Shown here: positions 9,377-18,666 of the stretch, piece after piece
Layout: each line of letters starts with the position of its first letter
Position numbering within the stretch: the first letter of the stretch is position 1
NCBI GenBank assembly: GCA_020629285.1
Contig: JAHDDP010000008.1
Location: 1-64,000, forward strand
Reading direction: 5' to 3'
Source of the DNA: Maribacter sp.
GTDB taxonomy: Bacteria; Bacteroidota; Bacteroidia; Flavobacteriales; Flavobacteriaceae
Length of the DNA: 64,000 nucleotides
Notes under the pieces: model-generated
Databases searched by the model: none
What the model saw: only the letters and a program-made list of their open reading frames with translations
Told to the model about the DNA's origin: nothing
Position numbers and translations under genes: made by a program

Positions 9377-9420
9377 ATGACAATTGTCATTTTCTAAGGT
9401 TAACAACCCTCTTATTTTTA
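9377..9420 (+). promoter_or_regulatory. FNR-type operator and -7 box of the cco operon
   Basis: The perfect palindrome ATGACAATTGTCAT is at 9377-9390, followed after 22 bp by TATTTTTA (9413-9420), one mismatch from TAnnTTTG. The ccoS start is 19 bp after the box. This is the most symmetrical of the FNR-type sites in the window. Confidence 0.83.
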
Positions 9421-9439
9421 CATCATAATTCAGGTAGGT

Positions 9440-9628
9440 ATGAGTGTTATTTATATTTTATTGGCGATCAGCCTTGTGGTGGCAATTATCTTTTTTGTCG
9501 CTTTTATCGTATCGGTCAGGCAAGGACAATATGATGATGCTTACACACCTTCTGTACGTATGCTTTTTGAAGATGAACTGGTGAAACCTATGAAGGAAAC
9601 AGGAAATGTCGTGAAGAGTGAAGAGTGA
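9440..9628 (+). CDS. ccoS: cbb3 oxidase maturation protein CcoS
   Basis: A 62-residue single-pass membrane protein. It begins MSVIYILLAISLVVAIIF, a helix at about residues 2-26, and then carries the short conserved tail with RQGQYDDAYTPSVRMLFED typical of CcoS, which is needed to mature cbb3 oxidase by copper/haem insertion. It is the first gene of the cco operon and follows an FNR-type promoter. The last codons and the stop sit inside a GTGAAGAGT-type tandem repeat (9611-9655), so the C-terminus could change if the repeat number changes. Confidence 0.93.
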   Translation: MSVIYILLAISLVVAIIFFVAFIVSVRQGQYDDAYTPSVRMLFEDELVKPMKETGNVVKSEE

Positions 9629-9655
9629 AGAGTGGTGAAGAGTGGTGAAGAGTGA
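9611..9655. repeat. Short tandem repeat at the 3' end of ccoS
   Basis: Units of GTGAAGAGT and GTGAAGAGTG follow one another for about 45 bases. The first units encode the last residues of CcoS and its stop, and the rest lie in the 145-bp gap before ccoNO. Unit lengths that are not multiples of three mean slippage would alter the CcoS tail. Confidence 0.75.
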
Positions 9656-9772
9656 AATAATAAATGAACGGGTGGAACATATGCAAATTAATAGGAGTCT
9701 CATCTCTATTTTCTTTTCTCTCTGTTCTCCATTTAATAAAAATAAAATCCAACTAAATAAACAAGTATAATT

Positions 9773-11971
9773 ATGGAAGTACAGCAGTTTTATTACGATA
9801 ACAAAATCGTGAAAAATTTCCTTTATGCAACCATGTTCTGGGGCATAGTGGGTATGTCTGTAGGCTTATTGTTAGCCTTTATGTTCATGTTCCCCAATGT
9901 AACCGATGGCATCTCATGGTTAAGTTTTGGTCGCTTGCGCCCGTTGCACACCAACGCGGTAATTTTTGCATTTGTAGGTAATGCTATTTATGCAGGAGTA
10001 TATTACTCTACACAACGTCTATTGAAAGCACGTATGTATAGTGATTTTTTAAGCAAATTTAATTTTTGGGGGTGGCAGTTGATCATTGTTGCAGCTGCAA
10101 TTACTTTACCGCTAGGTTATACAAGCTCAAAGGAATATGCCGAACTTGAGTGGCCTATAGATTTAGCCATAGCAGTGGTTTGGGTAGCATTTGGTGTTAA
10201 CCTAATAGGTACCATGATCAAAAGAAGACAGCGTCACCTTTATGTGGCTATCTGGTTTTATTTGGCAACCTTCGTTACTGTAGCCGTACTTCATATTTTT
10301 AATAGTTTAGAGCTACCTGTAACCGCATTTAAAAGTTACTCTGTGTATGCGGGTGTACAAGATGCATTGGTACAGTGGTGGTACGGTCATAATGCAGTTG
10401 CATTTTTCTTGACTACACCTTTCTTGGGTCTTATGTACTATTTTGTACCTAAAGCTGCAAACAGACCAGTATACTCTTATAGATTATCTATAGTACATTT
10501 CTGGTCATTGATTTTTATATACATCTGGGCGGGTCCACATCACTTACTATATTCTGCATTGCCAGATTGGGCACAAAATTTAGGGGTTGCCTTTTCAATT
10601 ATGTTACTGGCTCCATCTTGGGGTGGTATGATCAACGGTCTACTAACATTAAGAGGTGCATGGGATAAAGTACGTACCGATCCTGTTCTTAAATTTATGG
10701 TCGTTGCAATTACCGGTTATGGTATGGCAACTTTTGAAGGACCAATGCTTTCACTTAAAAATGTAAACGCAATTGCCCACTTTAGCGATTGGATCATTGC
10801 TCACGTGCACGTAGGTGCATTAGCTTGGAACGGATTCTTGACCTTTGGTATGATCTACTATTTGGTACCTAAAATGACCAAGAACAAATTGTTCTCTATT
10901 GGTTTGGCAAATTTTCATTTCTGGATCGGTACACTAGGTATTATTCTATACGCTTTGCCGATGTATGTTGCCGGGTTTACCCAAGCTTTAATGTGGAAAG
11001 ATTTTAACCCCGATGGTACGTTGGTTTATGGTAACTTCTTAGAAACCGTAAACGAGATTATGCCAATGTATTGGATGCGTGCCATAGGTGGTAGTCTATA
11101 TATTGTCGGTGCATGTGTAATGATCTACAATGTAGTACGCACTATTAAAGCTGGTAGCGTTATAGAAGATGAACTGGCAGAAGCAACAGCACTTACAACA
11201 GTTTCCAAACGTAGAACCGCTGGTGAAACTTTTCATACTTGGTTAGAGCGTAAACCTATTCAATTAACCATTTTAGCAACAGTAGCTATCTTGATCGGTG
11301 GTATCATACAAATTGTACCTACCATTTTGGTAAGGTCAAACATACCTACCATAACTAGCGTAAAACCCTATACACCATTAGAACTAGAGGGTCGTGACCT
11401 ATATATTCGTGAAGGTTGTGTTAGTTGTCACTCACAAATGGTTCGACCGTTTAGAAGTGAGGTAGAGCGTTATGGTGAATATGCCAAGGCTGGTGAATTC
11501 GTTTATGATCACCCATTTCTTTGGGGTAGTAAACGTACAGGTCCAGATTTATTGAGAGTTGGTGGTAAATACTCTGATAACTGGCACTTAAATCACATGT
11601 ACGATCCTCAAAGTACCTCTTCTGGTTCTATAATGCCTTCGTATTCTTGGTTAGTGCGTGATAAACATGACAGAGATAACATACAAACTAAAATGGAAGC
11701 TATGGTAACCTTAGGTGTACCATATACCGAAGAAGACATTGCAAATGCCGTTGCTCTTATGGATACACAAGCAGAAAAAATCGAGAAAAACTTATACAGT
11801 GATCCCGATTTTGCAAAATCTTATGAAGCAGATAAAAAATATGCTGCTGAAAATGGCGAAGAATTCATAGAAATGCGAGACCGTGAAATTGTATCCTTAA
11901 TTGCATACCTACAACGTTTGGGTACCGATATTAAGATCAAGGAAACCGGTGAATTATTATCTGATAACTAA
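9773..11971 (+). CDS. ccoNO: Fused CcoN-CcoO subunit of cytochrome cbb3 oxidase
   Basis: A 732-residue fusion of the catalytic subunit I and the monohaem cytochrome c subunit of cbb3 oxidase, which reduces oxygen to water at high affinity in the inner membrane. The CcoN part (about 1-480) is polytopic with haem/copper ligand regions RPLHTNAV, WYGHNAV, GPHHLLYS and HVHVGALAWNG. The CcoO part follows a further helix near 495-515 and carries the haem motif CVSCH with SQMVRPF near residue 549. CcoN and CcoO are separate in most proteobacteria. The fusion is typical of Bacteroidota. It is followed 11 bp later by ccoQ. Confidence 0.96.
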   Translation: MEVQQFYYDNKIVKNFLYATMFWGIVGMSVGLLLAFMFMFPNVTDGISWLSFGRLRPLHTNAVIFAFVGNAIYAGVYYSTQRLLKARMYSDFLSKFNFWGWQLIIVAAAITLPLGYTSSKEYAELEWPIDLAIAVVWVAFGVNLIGTMIKRRQRHLYVAIWFYLATFVTVAVLHIFNSLELPVTAFKSYSVYAGVQDALVQWWYGHNAVAFFLTTPFLGLMYYFVPKAANRPVYSYRLSIVHFWSLIFIYIWAGPHHLLYSALPDWAQNLGVAFSIMLLAPSWGGMINGLLTLRGAWDKVRTDPVLKFMVVAITGYGMATFEGPMLSLKNVNAIAHFSDWIIAHVHVGALAWNGFLTFGMIYYLVPKMTKNKLFSIGLANFHFWIGTLGIILYALPMYVAGFTQALMWKDFNPDGTLVYGNFLETVNEIMPMYWMRAIGGSLYIVGACVMIYNVVRTIKAGSVIEDELAEATALTTVSKRRTAGETFHTWLERKPIQLTILATVAILIGGIIQIVPTILVRSNIPTITSVKPYTPLELEGRDLYIREGCVSCHSQMVRPFRSEVERYGEYAKAGEFVYDHPFLWGSKRTGPDLLRVGGKYSDNWHLNHMYDPQSTSSGSIMPSYSWLVRDKHDRDNIQTKMEAMVTLGVPYTEEDIANAVALMDTQAEKIEKNLYSDPDFAKSYEADKKYAAENGEEFIEMRDREIVSLIAYLQRLGTDIKIKETGELLSDN

Positions 11972-11982
11972 AACAAAAAATC

Positions 11983-12174
11983 ATGTTCAAATTTGTAAAA
12001 GGTTACATGGAAACTATTGATGGCGTAGCAACCTACCCTATGATATCGTTACTGATCTTCTTTGTGTTCTTCACATTGTTATTTTGGTGGGTCATCACAG
12101 CCTCAAAATCATATATAAAAGAAGTTAGCGAATTGCCTTTAGAAGAAGATAACCAACAAAACAACCCATTATGA
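11983..12174 (+). CDS. ccoQ: cbb3 oxidase small subunit CcoQ
   Basis: A 63-residue single-helix membrane protein between ccoNO and ccoP. The helix is at about residues 19-41 (SLLIFFVFFTLLFWWVITAS), followed by an acidic tail ending EEDNQQNNPL. Size, helix position and operon place fit CcoQ, which stabilises the oxidase. The stop overlaps the ccoP start as ATGA, a sign of coupled translation. Confidence 0.88.
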   Translation: MFKFVKGYMETIDGVATYPMISLLIFFVFFTLLFWWVITASKSYIKEVSELPLEEDNQQNNPL

Positions 12175-13127
12175 AAAACAATACAGCCTGGTGGTTAAGA
12201 ATAACCGTCGCCTTTTTTCTGGTCATAGTATTTATGGAAATTTACATTGATAGCGGCGATAAACCTGCTTTTATAGCATACCCAACAATGATGTTTGGCT
12301 TTATGGCACTCATTTTATTGCTTTTGATAGCAATAGCCTTTATAGTTCAAGCTATTGAGAATGTTATGTATAACACGCTTGACGAAGAAGCCAAACTTCG
12401 CTATCTAGAAGCCAAAGAACAAAAATGGGAATGGACCTGGGGTAAAAAAATGTACAACAAAATGTTGGGCAGTAAACCCATTGAGTCAGAAGAAGAAATC
12501 ATTCTTGACCACAACTACGACGGTATACGTGAACTTGACAATAATTTACCGCCTTGGTGGGTGTATTTGTTCTATGCTTCTATCGTTTTCGGTGTTGTAT
12601 ATCTAGCTCGTTTTCATGTGTTTAATGATTATGACCAAGACCTGGAATATGAACAAGAAGTTGCCGCTGCTCAATTAGAAATTGAAGCCTACAAAAAAAC
12701 GGCTAAAGGGCTTGTTGATGCAAATACTGTTGAGTTGTTGACCGACGCTTCTGATATTAGTGCTGGTAAAGGCATTTTTGAAAGTAACTGTGTTGCCTGT
12801 CACATGGCAGATGGTGGCGGTGGTATTGGCCCCAACCTAACCGACCAAAACTGGATTCTTGGCGGAGGCATTAAAAATGTTTTCAACACCATTTCAGAAG
12901 GTGGTCGTGACGGTAAAGGTATGATCGCTTGGAAACAGAACTTAAAACCTGCCGAGATTGCTCAGGTAGCTAGCTATGTTCTAACTTTTCAAGGTACTGT
13001 GCCAGCCAACCCTAAAGCTCCAGAAGGTGATATTTGGGTAGACCCTAATGCGCCTGCAGAAGAAGCTCCGGTTGAAGTGGAAGCAACAGAGGTAGTTATT
13101 GATTCTGCTGCGGTTACAATGAACTGA
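12171..13127 (+). CDS. ccoP: cbb3 oxidase cytochrome c subunit CcoP, one haem motif
   Basis: A 318-residue membrane-anchored cytochrome c that feeds electrons to the CcoN part. It has two N-terminal helices (about 8-25 and 35-62) and another near 125-145, then one haem-binding motif CVACH near residues 206-210 with GPNLTD after it. The C-terminal tail is rich in Glu, Ala, Pro and Val. Proteobacterial CcoP normally has two CxxCH motifs, and only one is seen here. The start overlaps ccoQ by four bases. Confidence 0.93.
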   Translation: MKNNTAWWLRITVAFFLVIVFMEIYIDSGDKPAFIAYPTMMFGFMALILLLLIAIAFIVQAIENVMYNTLDEEAKLRYLEAKEQKWEWTWGKKMYNKMLGSKPIESEEEIILDHNYDGIRELDNNLPPWWVYLFYASIVFGVVYLARFHVFNDYDQDLEYEQEVAAAQLEIEAYKKTAKGLVDANTVELLTDASDISAGKGIFESNCVACHMADGGGGIGPNLTDQNWILGGGIKNVFNTISEGGRDGKGMIAWKQNLKPAEIAQVASYVLTFQGTVPANPKAPEGDIWVDPNAPAEEAPVEVEATEVVIDSAAVTMN

Positions 13128-13174
13128 GTACAGTGAGAGGGTAATACCTCTCAAAGCCTATAAAGAGAGAAACA

Positions 13175-14593
13175 ATGTCACAAGATCAAGATAATTTTAG
13201 AGATTCCATCGGTACCATTAAAGAAGATGGTAAACGGGCTTGGGTTTTTCCAAAAAAACCAAGTGGTAAGCTTTATGAATACCGTAAGTATGTAAGCTAT
13301 GTACTTCTTCTTTTCTTGATTGCGTCTCCCTTTATAAAAATAAACGGCAACCAATTCTTGATGTTCAATGTGTTGGAAAGACGTTTCAATATCTTCGGAT
13401 TTCCTTTTTATCCTCAAGATTTTCACCTTTTTGTAATCTCTATGATTATTGGGGTCGTTTTTATCGCCCTATTTACAGTAGCCTTCGGACGTATTTTCTG
13501 CGGATGGATGTGCCCTCAAACTATATTCTTAGAAATGGTTTTTCGTAGGATAGAGTATTGGATCGACGGAGATCGAGGTGCTCAAATAAAATTAGACCGA
13601 CAAGAATGGAATGCCGAGAAAATACGTAAGCGTGTATTAAAATGGTTTATATTTTTTATCATTTCGTTTATTATTGCCAATGTCTTTCTTGCATATCTTA
13701 TAGGTAGTGATCGTTTAATACAATACATCACAGATGGTCCTGCCCAGCATCTAAGTACCATGGTATCTTTATTGATCTTCACAGGTGTATTCTATTTTGT
13801 ATTTGCCTGGTTCAGAGAGCAAGTTTGTATCATTGCCTGCCCTTACGGTCGTATGCAAGGGGTTCTTCTTGATAATAAATCTATCGTAGTCGCTTATGAT
13901 TATGAACGTGGCGAAGCTGAGAACGGCAGAAAAAAATGGCGTAAAAACGAAGATCGTGAAGCATTAGGTAATGGCGATTGTATAGATTGTAACCAATGTG
14001 TAAACGTTTGCCCTACAGGAATAGATATTAGAAACGGAACGCAACTAGAATGTGTAAACTGTACTGCTTGTATTGATGAGTGCGATACTATTATGGAAAA
14101 AGTGAATCTGCCAAAAGGCTTGATTCGCTATGCAAGTGAAGATGAGATTACCAAGAAAGAGAAGTTCAAATTTACTCCTCGCCTAAAAGGATATACCGCT
14201 GTTCTTGTAATTTTAACGGGAGTTCTTGTTGGTATGATGTTCTTAAGAAATGATCTAGAGGCTAATATTTTAAGATTACCTGGTCAGCTTTACGAACACA
14301 AAGAAGGCAATATCATTAGTAATGTATACACCTATAAATTAATGAATAAGACTACCAAAACAGTAGAAGACGTTCATTTTGAATTGATATCGCCAAAAGG
14401 AGAAATTAAATTGGTGCGTAATGAGAATTTTGATGTAGATGCTGAGGCTTTAGCAGAGGGTACCCTGTTCATTGAAATTAACCAGTCTGCCTTAAGCGGA
14501 GATAAGAACAACCTTAAAATTGGGGTGTACAGTAATGATAAGTTAATAGAGACCACTACAGCTCGCTTTTTAGCACCACGTAGTTATAAATAA
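13175..14593 (+). CDS. ccoG: CcoG/RdxA-type ferredoxin-like membrane protein
   Basis: A 472-residue inner-membrane iron-sulfur protein of the CcoG/FixG/RdxA family, which acts in copper reduction for cbb3 assembly. It shows several helices, the CGWMCPQ motif near residue 110, a CPYG motif near 225, two ferredoxin-type clusters (CIDCNQCVNVCP and CVNCTACIDECD, about 269-305), another helix near 340 and a C-terminal Ig-like periplasmic domain. It lies 47 bp after ccoP in the same operon. Confidence 0.95.
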   Translation: MSQDQDNFRDSIGTIKEDGKRAWVFPKKPSGKLYEYRKYVSYVLLLFLIASPFIKINGNQFLMFNVLERRFNIFGFPFYPQDFHLFVISMIIGVVFIALFTVAFGRIFCGWMCPQTIFLEMVFRRIEYWIDGDRGAQIKLDRQEWNAEKIRKRVLKWFIFFIISFIIANVFLAYLIGSDRLIQYITDGPAQHLSTMVSLLIFTGVFYFVFAWFREQVCIIACPYGRMQGVLLDNKSIVVAYDYERGEAENGRKKWRKNEDREALGNGDCIDCNQCVNVCPTGIDIRNGTQLECVNCTACIDECDTIMEKVNLPKGLIRYASEDEITKKEKFKFTPRLKGYTAVLVILTGVLVGMMFLRNDLEANILRLPGQLYEHKEGNIISNVYTYKLMNKTTKTVEDVHFELISPKGEIKLVRNENFDVDAEALAEGTLFIEINQSALSGDKNNLKIGVYSNDKLIETTTARFLAPRSYK

Positions 14594-14611
14594 TGCTTAA
14601 ACAGAAATATT

Positions 14612-15058
14612 ATGAAGATTAATTGGGGTACCGGTATTGTAATTGCCATAGTAGCATTCATTAGCTTTATTATGTATTTTGTAGTTACAATGACTACCAA
14701 CCATGATGCTAACCATGATTTGGTTACTGAAGAATATTATAAAGCAGAACTTGGCTACCAAAAAGAAATAGATGCTGAAAGAAATGCCATTACCGCTGCA
14801 TCACAAATAAAAATCAAAAAATCTCCAGAGGGTTTACTCGTAATTTTTCCCGATGGATATGATGATACCAATGTTGAAGGTATCGTATCCCTATATAGAC
14901 CATCCAACAAGAACTTGGATTTTAACTTGCCCATTAGTTTATCCAATTCACATTTGCTCATACCTGACAATCAATTGTTGGAGGGTCGTTGGGATATAAA
15001 AGTTTTTTGGGAACACGAAGAAAAAGAGTTTCTTCATAAAGAGAGTATTACTTTTTAA
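14612..15058 (+). CDS. ccoH: FixH/CcoH family protein
   Basis: A 148-residue protein anchored by one N-terminal helix (about 6-27), with a periplasmic domain. It begins MKINWGTGIVIAIVAF and has the EEYYKAELGYQKEIDAE segment typical of FixH in Bacteroidota. It is needed for cbb3 assembly or stability. The position between ccoG and a small TauE/UreH-like membrane protein is the usual one. It is separated from the next start by 3 bp. Confidence 0.92.
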   Translation: MKINWGTGIVIAIVAFISFIMYFVVTMTTNHDANHDLVTEEYYKAELGYQKEIDAERNAITAASQIKIKKSPEGLLVIFPDGYDDTNVEGIVSLYRPSNKNLDFNLPISLSNSHLLIPDNQLLEGRWDIKVFWEHEEKEFLHKESITF

Positions 15059-15061
15059 ATT

Positions 15062-15766
15062 ATGCTATTATCTGCCCTCATATTAGGCCTCATGGGAAGT
15101 TTGCACTGCGTTGGCATGTGCGGACCCATTGCCTTTATGCTTCCGGTAGATAGAACCAATAATTATAAAAAATTCGGACAGATATTTATCTATCACTTTG
15201 GGCGTTTACTTGCCTATGGTATCATTGGTCTTGTATTTGGTCTTTTAGGAAAAGGATTGTCCATCTTTGGTATTCAGCAGAAACTTTCTATCGCTATTGG
15301 TATTATAATGATTCTGGTTGTTTTGATTCCGTATAACACCTTCAATAAATACAATCTTTCAAAACCCATTTACAAAGTCATATCAAAGGTTAAGAATCAA
15401 TTAGGCAAAGAGCTGAAAAAAAAATCTCCAGATACCTTCTTGACCATAGGTTTCTTAAACGGATTTTTACCCTGCGGTCTTGTTTACATGGCTCTTTTTG
15501 GGTCTATTGCAATGGGTGATGCTTTACAAGGTGGTTTATACATGATGCTATTTGGGGTAGGCACTTTACCCCTAATGACGGCCGCCATATATTTTAGTAA
15601 TCTACTGAAAGGTGGCATTCGACAAAAAGTACAAAAAGCCATTCCTGTTTTTGTCATTATCATTGGTTCACTTTTTATTCTTAGGGGTCTTGGCTTGGGT
15701 ATTCCTTATGTATCCCCTGCCCCTGTTACACAATTAGTATCTAGTGCCATAGAATGCCATAATTAA
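15062..15766 (+). CDS. UreH/TauE-like membrane protein of the cco operon
   Basis: A 234-residue polytopic inner-membrane protein of the sulfite exporter TauE/SafE-like (UreH) group. It begins with LGLMGSLHCVGMCGPIAFMLP, and the GSLHCxGMCGP motif with a second NGFLPCGLVYMALFGS motif near 145-160 is characteristic of the cco-linked branch, thought to help metal handling for oxidase assembly. About six helices are visible. It follows ccoH by 3 bp, so it belongs to the operon. Its substrate cannot be read from sequence. The cysteine-histidine motif suggests copper rather than sulfite. Confidence 0.85.
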   Translation: MLLSALILGLMGSLHCVGMCGPIAFMLPVDRTNNYKKFGQIFIYHFGRLLAYGIIGLVFGLLGKGLSIFGIQQKLSIAIGIIMILVVLIPYNTFNKYNLSKPIYKVISKVKNQLGKELKKKSPDTFLTIGFLNGFLPCGLVYMALFGSIAMGDALQGGLYMMLFGVGTLPLMTAAIYFSNLLKGGIRQKVQKAIPVFVIIIGSLFILRGLGLGIPYVSPAPVTQLVSSAIECHN

Positions 15767-15793
15767 TGGCGACATTCAAATAAATCTATTCAT

Positions 15794-16285
15794 ATGAAAC
15801 CTTTACCGAACGAGATTGTACTTCGCCCCAGGTTTCAATTGCAGATACCAAAAAATAAAGAAAATGTTCTTAGCAAGTTTGAAGGATTAAAACTGGACCC
15901 TTTTTTAGTGAAACGACTAGATGACCATGTATTTATCAAATTCAATCAAAAAGAGAATCACTTTTGGTCGCCACAATTACATTTAGAAATAGATGAAGTA
16001 GATGATATCAGCTGTAAATTATATGGCGTCTTTGGTCCTAACCCTACCCTATGGACCTTCTTTATGTTTGTACACTTTATAGTCGCTACTTTATTTATAA
16101 TTATAGGTATTTGGGCATATTCAAGTGCATCTTTAGATAAAAATTACCACATACAAGTTGGTCTTATGGTGCTATTTGTACTCATATGGTTCGTGTTATA
16201 TTTCGCCGGTAGAAGCGGTAAAAAGAAAGGCAAGCCACAAATGCAACAATTACTGGACTTTATGCAGAATGTTCTTGAAAGGTAG
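15794..16285 (+). CDS. Conserved two-helix membrane protein at the end of the cco operon
   Basis: A 163-residue protein I cannot assign to a named family. An N-terminal soluble part of about 90 residues is followed by two hydrophobic helices (about 94-115 and 122-141) and a basic tail. It lies 27 bp after the UreH-like gene, ahead of a strong terminator, and so is probably the last gene of the cco transcript. A role in oxidase assembly is a guess from position. Confidence 0.75.
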   Translation: MKPLPNEIVLRPRFQLQIPKNKENVLSKFEGLKLDPFLVKRLDDHVFIKFNQKENHFWSPQLHLEIDEVDDISCKLYGVFGPNPTLWTFFMFVHFIVATLFIIIGIWAYSSASLDKNYHIQVGLMVLFVLIWFVLYFAGRSGKKKGKPQMQQLLDFMQNVLER

Positions 16286-16320
16286 TTATAATAGTGTAAT
16301 CGAGAATATCATAAATAAAT

Positions 16321-16346
16321 AAACCCAAGGCTTTCGCCTTGGGTTT
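16321..16346. terminator. Bidirectional terminator between the cco operon and a Usp gene
   Basis: The 11-bp stem AAACCCAAGGC/GCCTTGGGTTT (16321-16331, 16336-16346) has a 4-base loop. It sits between two convergent transcription units. Confidence 0.88.
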
Positions 16347-16373
16347 ATTCTTGTTTACAGATTAGGTTAGTAT

Positions 16374-17195
16374 CTATATTTTAAAAGTGATAACCGGTAT
16401 TCTAGCATGGTTTACTACATCTTCGCCAATACTGCCATTAAATAAATGCGAAATACCCTTACGACCGTGAGTAGGCATTGCTATGGCATCTGCTAAAATG
16501 GTATTTCCATAATTGAGAATACCTTGTTCTACGCTGTAATCGTTGTAAATTTCTACTTGTTGTGCTGAGTTGGCCTTAGTTAAAAACTTATTTATTTTTT
16601 GATAGGCATCTCTATTACTCAAGAACTCATCGTTTGGCGTATTAATGAAAACAACCTCCATACTAGCTCCTAACATTTCCGCAAATTCTTTTGCTTTTTG
16701 AAAGGCAGGTAAATTATCATCGTTAAAATCGCATGCAAATACAAAACGATCTAAACTTAAATTTGTAATCTCTCCTTTAATTACTAAAACCGGCACGGTA
16801 GCGTTACGAACTACTTTTTCAGCATTAGAACCAATAAACATTTCTTCCAGTCCGCTAGCTCCATTAGAACCCATTACTATTAAGTCTGCATCATGTTCTT
16901 TTGCAATGCTATCCAACTCACTAAATACTTTATAATGTTTAATTACCGGAGTTACAGATAAGCCTTCTAAATATGGTTTTTCTAAAAATTCTTTTAAATT
17001 CTTTTCTGCCAATTTCACTAGAAAAACGGTCTGCTCTATATACATACCATCTGGTGATGATAAAATAGCCTGATTTAGTTCTAGCATATGAACTACCAAT
17101 AGCTCAACATCATGTTTTTTAGCTAAATCTGCAGCTGCTTTAAGTGCTTGTTCCGATTGTTGTGAAAAATCTGTAAGTACGATTATTTTTTTCAT
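16374..17195 (-). CDS. Universal stress protein, tandem-domain UspA family
   Basis: A 273-residue cytoplasmic protein with two UspA domains. The first begins MKKIIVLTDFSQQSEQALKAA and has the ATP-loop pattern VMGSNGASGLEEMFIGSNAEKVV near residues 105-130. The second (from about 150) ends with a related MPTHGRKGISHLFNGSIGEDVV loop. Unlike the Usp at 4996, the second domain keeps its loop. No complete FNR-type palindrome is seen upstream; only a half-site TGTCA at 17249-17253. It follows hemN by 47 bp on the same strand and could be co-transcribed with it. Confidence 0.92.
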   Translation of the reverse strand: MKKIIVLTDFSQQSEQALKAAADLAKKHDVELLVVHMLELNQAILSSPDGMYIEQTVFLVKLAEKNLKEFLEKPYLEGLSVTPVIKHYKVFSELDSIAKEHDADLIVMGSNGASGLEEMFIGSNAEKVVRNATVPVLVIKGEITNLSLDRFVFACDFNDDNLPAFQKAKEFAEMLGASMEVVFINTPNDEFLSNRDAYQKINKFLTKANSAQQVEIYNDYSVEQGILNYGNTILADAIAMPTHGRKGISHLFNGSIGEDVVNHARIPVITFKI

Positions 17196-17242
17196 GGTAA
17201 TTTTATTTAGCGATAATTAAGATTAGAGACTTTTTATTATTA

Positions 17243-18604
17243 TTAAATTGTCATAGAAAACAACTTGGTTTCTGGTTTTTTCTTTTGCAATGGTAAATCA
17301 AAAGCCATACACACATTTCTAACGAACGGTCTACCCTTTTCAGTAATTTGAAGACTGCCTGCGGTAATGGTCACTAATTCATCTTCTTCCATTTCCTTTA
17401 ATCTGTCAAGAATACTATTCATTTGCGGCAGATGTAATTTATATTCGCTCCAAGAGGTTTCAAACTGACACATTAAATTTAAGATATGCCTTCTTATGAT
17501 TTGGTCTTCATCCGATAAAATATGACCTCTATATAATGGAATAATATCGTTTTCCACTAAATTTTGGTACTCTTCAACATTCTTTACATTTTGCGCAAAA
17601 CCGTACCAACTGTCACTTATACTAGATGCCCCTAAACCTACCATTAAGTGGGTATTAGAACTGGTATAACCCATAAAATTTCTATGTAAATCACCGTTTT
17701 CCATAGCCTTATAAAGTCCGTCAGTAGGTAAGGCAAAGTGATCCATTCCTATTTCATGATAACCAAATTTCAACAACAGTTCTTTACCTACTTCATATTG
17801 TATTCTTTTCTCATCTCCTGCCGGCAAATCCGCATCGTTATATCCTCGTTGACCATTACCTGCTAACCAAGGCACGTGAGCATAGCTATAAAAAGCGATG
17901 CGGTCAGGTTTTAATTCCTTAGTTTTTTCTATAGTGTATTCCACATGTTCTAATCTTTGATGTGGAAGTCCAAAGATGATATCATGACTCACAGATTCAT
18001 AGCCTATTTCTCTAGACCATTCTGTTACATTCTTTACATTTATAAACGGTTGAATTCTATGTATTGCCTTCTGTACCGTTTCATTGTAATCTTGAACACC
18101 AAAGCTCACTCTTCTAAAACCAACATCATACAAAGCTTGTAAGTGTTCTTTAGTGGTATTGTTTGGGTGACCTTCAAAACTAAACTCGGCATCAAATGCT
18201 TTATCTGCCAATCTCAAAATGCCGTCAATTAAGTATTTTAAGTTTTCTGGGTTAAAAAAGGTTGGTGTTCCCCCACCTAAATGCAACTCTTTAATAATTG
18301 GCTTTTCATCAAACATAGCACTATATAGTTTCCATTCTTTTAAAACAGATTTTATATAAGGCAATTCAACATCATGTCTTTTTGTGATACGCTTATGACA
18401 TCCGCAAAACGTGCACATACTTTCACAAAATGGTAAATGTATATACAGACTAATACCTGATACAGAATTGCTAAGGTGAAAACTCTTTTTCACCGAAGCT
18501 TCCCATTTTTTTCCTGAGAAGGTATTAATGTCCCAAAAAGGAACTGTAGGGTAACTAGTATATCTAGGTCCTGGTACATTATACTTTTGAACAAGCGAAC
18601 ACAT
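17243..18604 (-). CDS. hemN: Oxygen-independent coproporphyrinogen III oxidase
   Basis: A 453-residue radical-SAM enzyme that converts coproporphyrinogen III to protoporphyrinogen IX without oxygen in haem synthesis. The cluster motif C60-x3-C64-x2-C67 plus Cys69 (CESMCTFCGC) is the HemN signature, and GGGTPTF follows near 110. The length matches bacterial HemN (about 450-460) rather than the shorter HemW. An FNR-type palindrome with a perfect -7 box lies upstream, which fits classic induction of hemN under low oxygen and the haem demand of the cbb3 oxidase. Confidence 0.96.
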   Translation of the reverse strand: MCSLVQKYNVPGPRYTSYPTVPFWDINTFSGKKWEASVKKSFHLSNSVSGISLYIHLPFCESMCTFCGCHKRITKRHDVELPYIKSVLKEWKLYSAMFDEKPIIKELHLGGGTPTFFNPENLKYLIDGILRLADKAFDAEFSFEGHPNNTTKEHLQALYDVGFRRVSFGVQDYNETVQKAIHRIQPFINVKNVTEWSREIGYESVSHDIIFGLPHQRLEHVEYTIEKTKELKPDRIAFYSYAHVPWLAGNGQRGYNDADLPAGDEKRIQYEVGKELLLKFGYHEIGMDHFALPTDGLYKAMENGDLHRNFMGYTSSNTHLMVGLGASSISDSWYGFAQNVKNVEEYQNLVENDIIPLYRGHILSDEDQIIRRHILNLMCQFETSWSEYKLHLPQMNSILDRLKEMEEDELVTITAGSLQITEKGRPFVRNVCMAFDLPLQKKKPETKLFSMTI

Positions 18605-18622
18605 AAACTTTTAATTTAGTCA

Positions 18623-18666
18623 CAAACATACATGTCATTGCCTGTAAAAAATATGATTTATATCAG
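18623..18666 (-). promoter_or_regulatory. FNR-type operator and -7 box of hemN
   Basis: ATGATTTATATCAG at 18653-18666 (TGAT-N4-ATCA, the closest to the classic FNR half-sites) lies 22 bp from a perfect minus-strand box TATGTTTG at 18623-18630. The hemN start is 48 bp from the palindrome. Confidence 0.8.

Noticed and set aside
17242-17253. FNR-type half-site before the Usp gene at 16374
   Set aside because: Only one half (TGTCA) is present, and no TAnnTTTG-like box lies 22 bp away.
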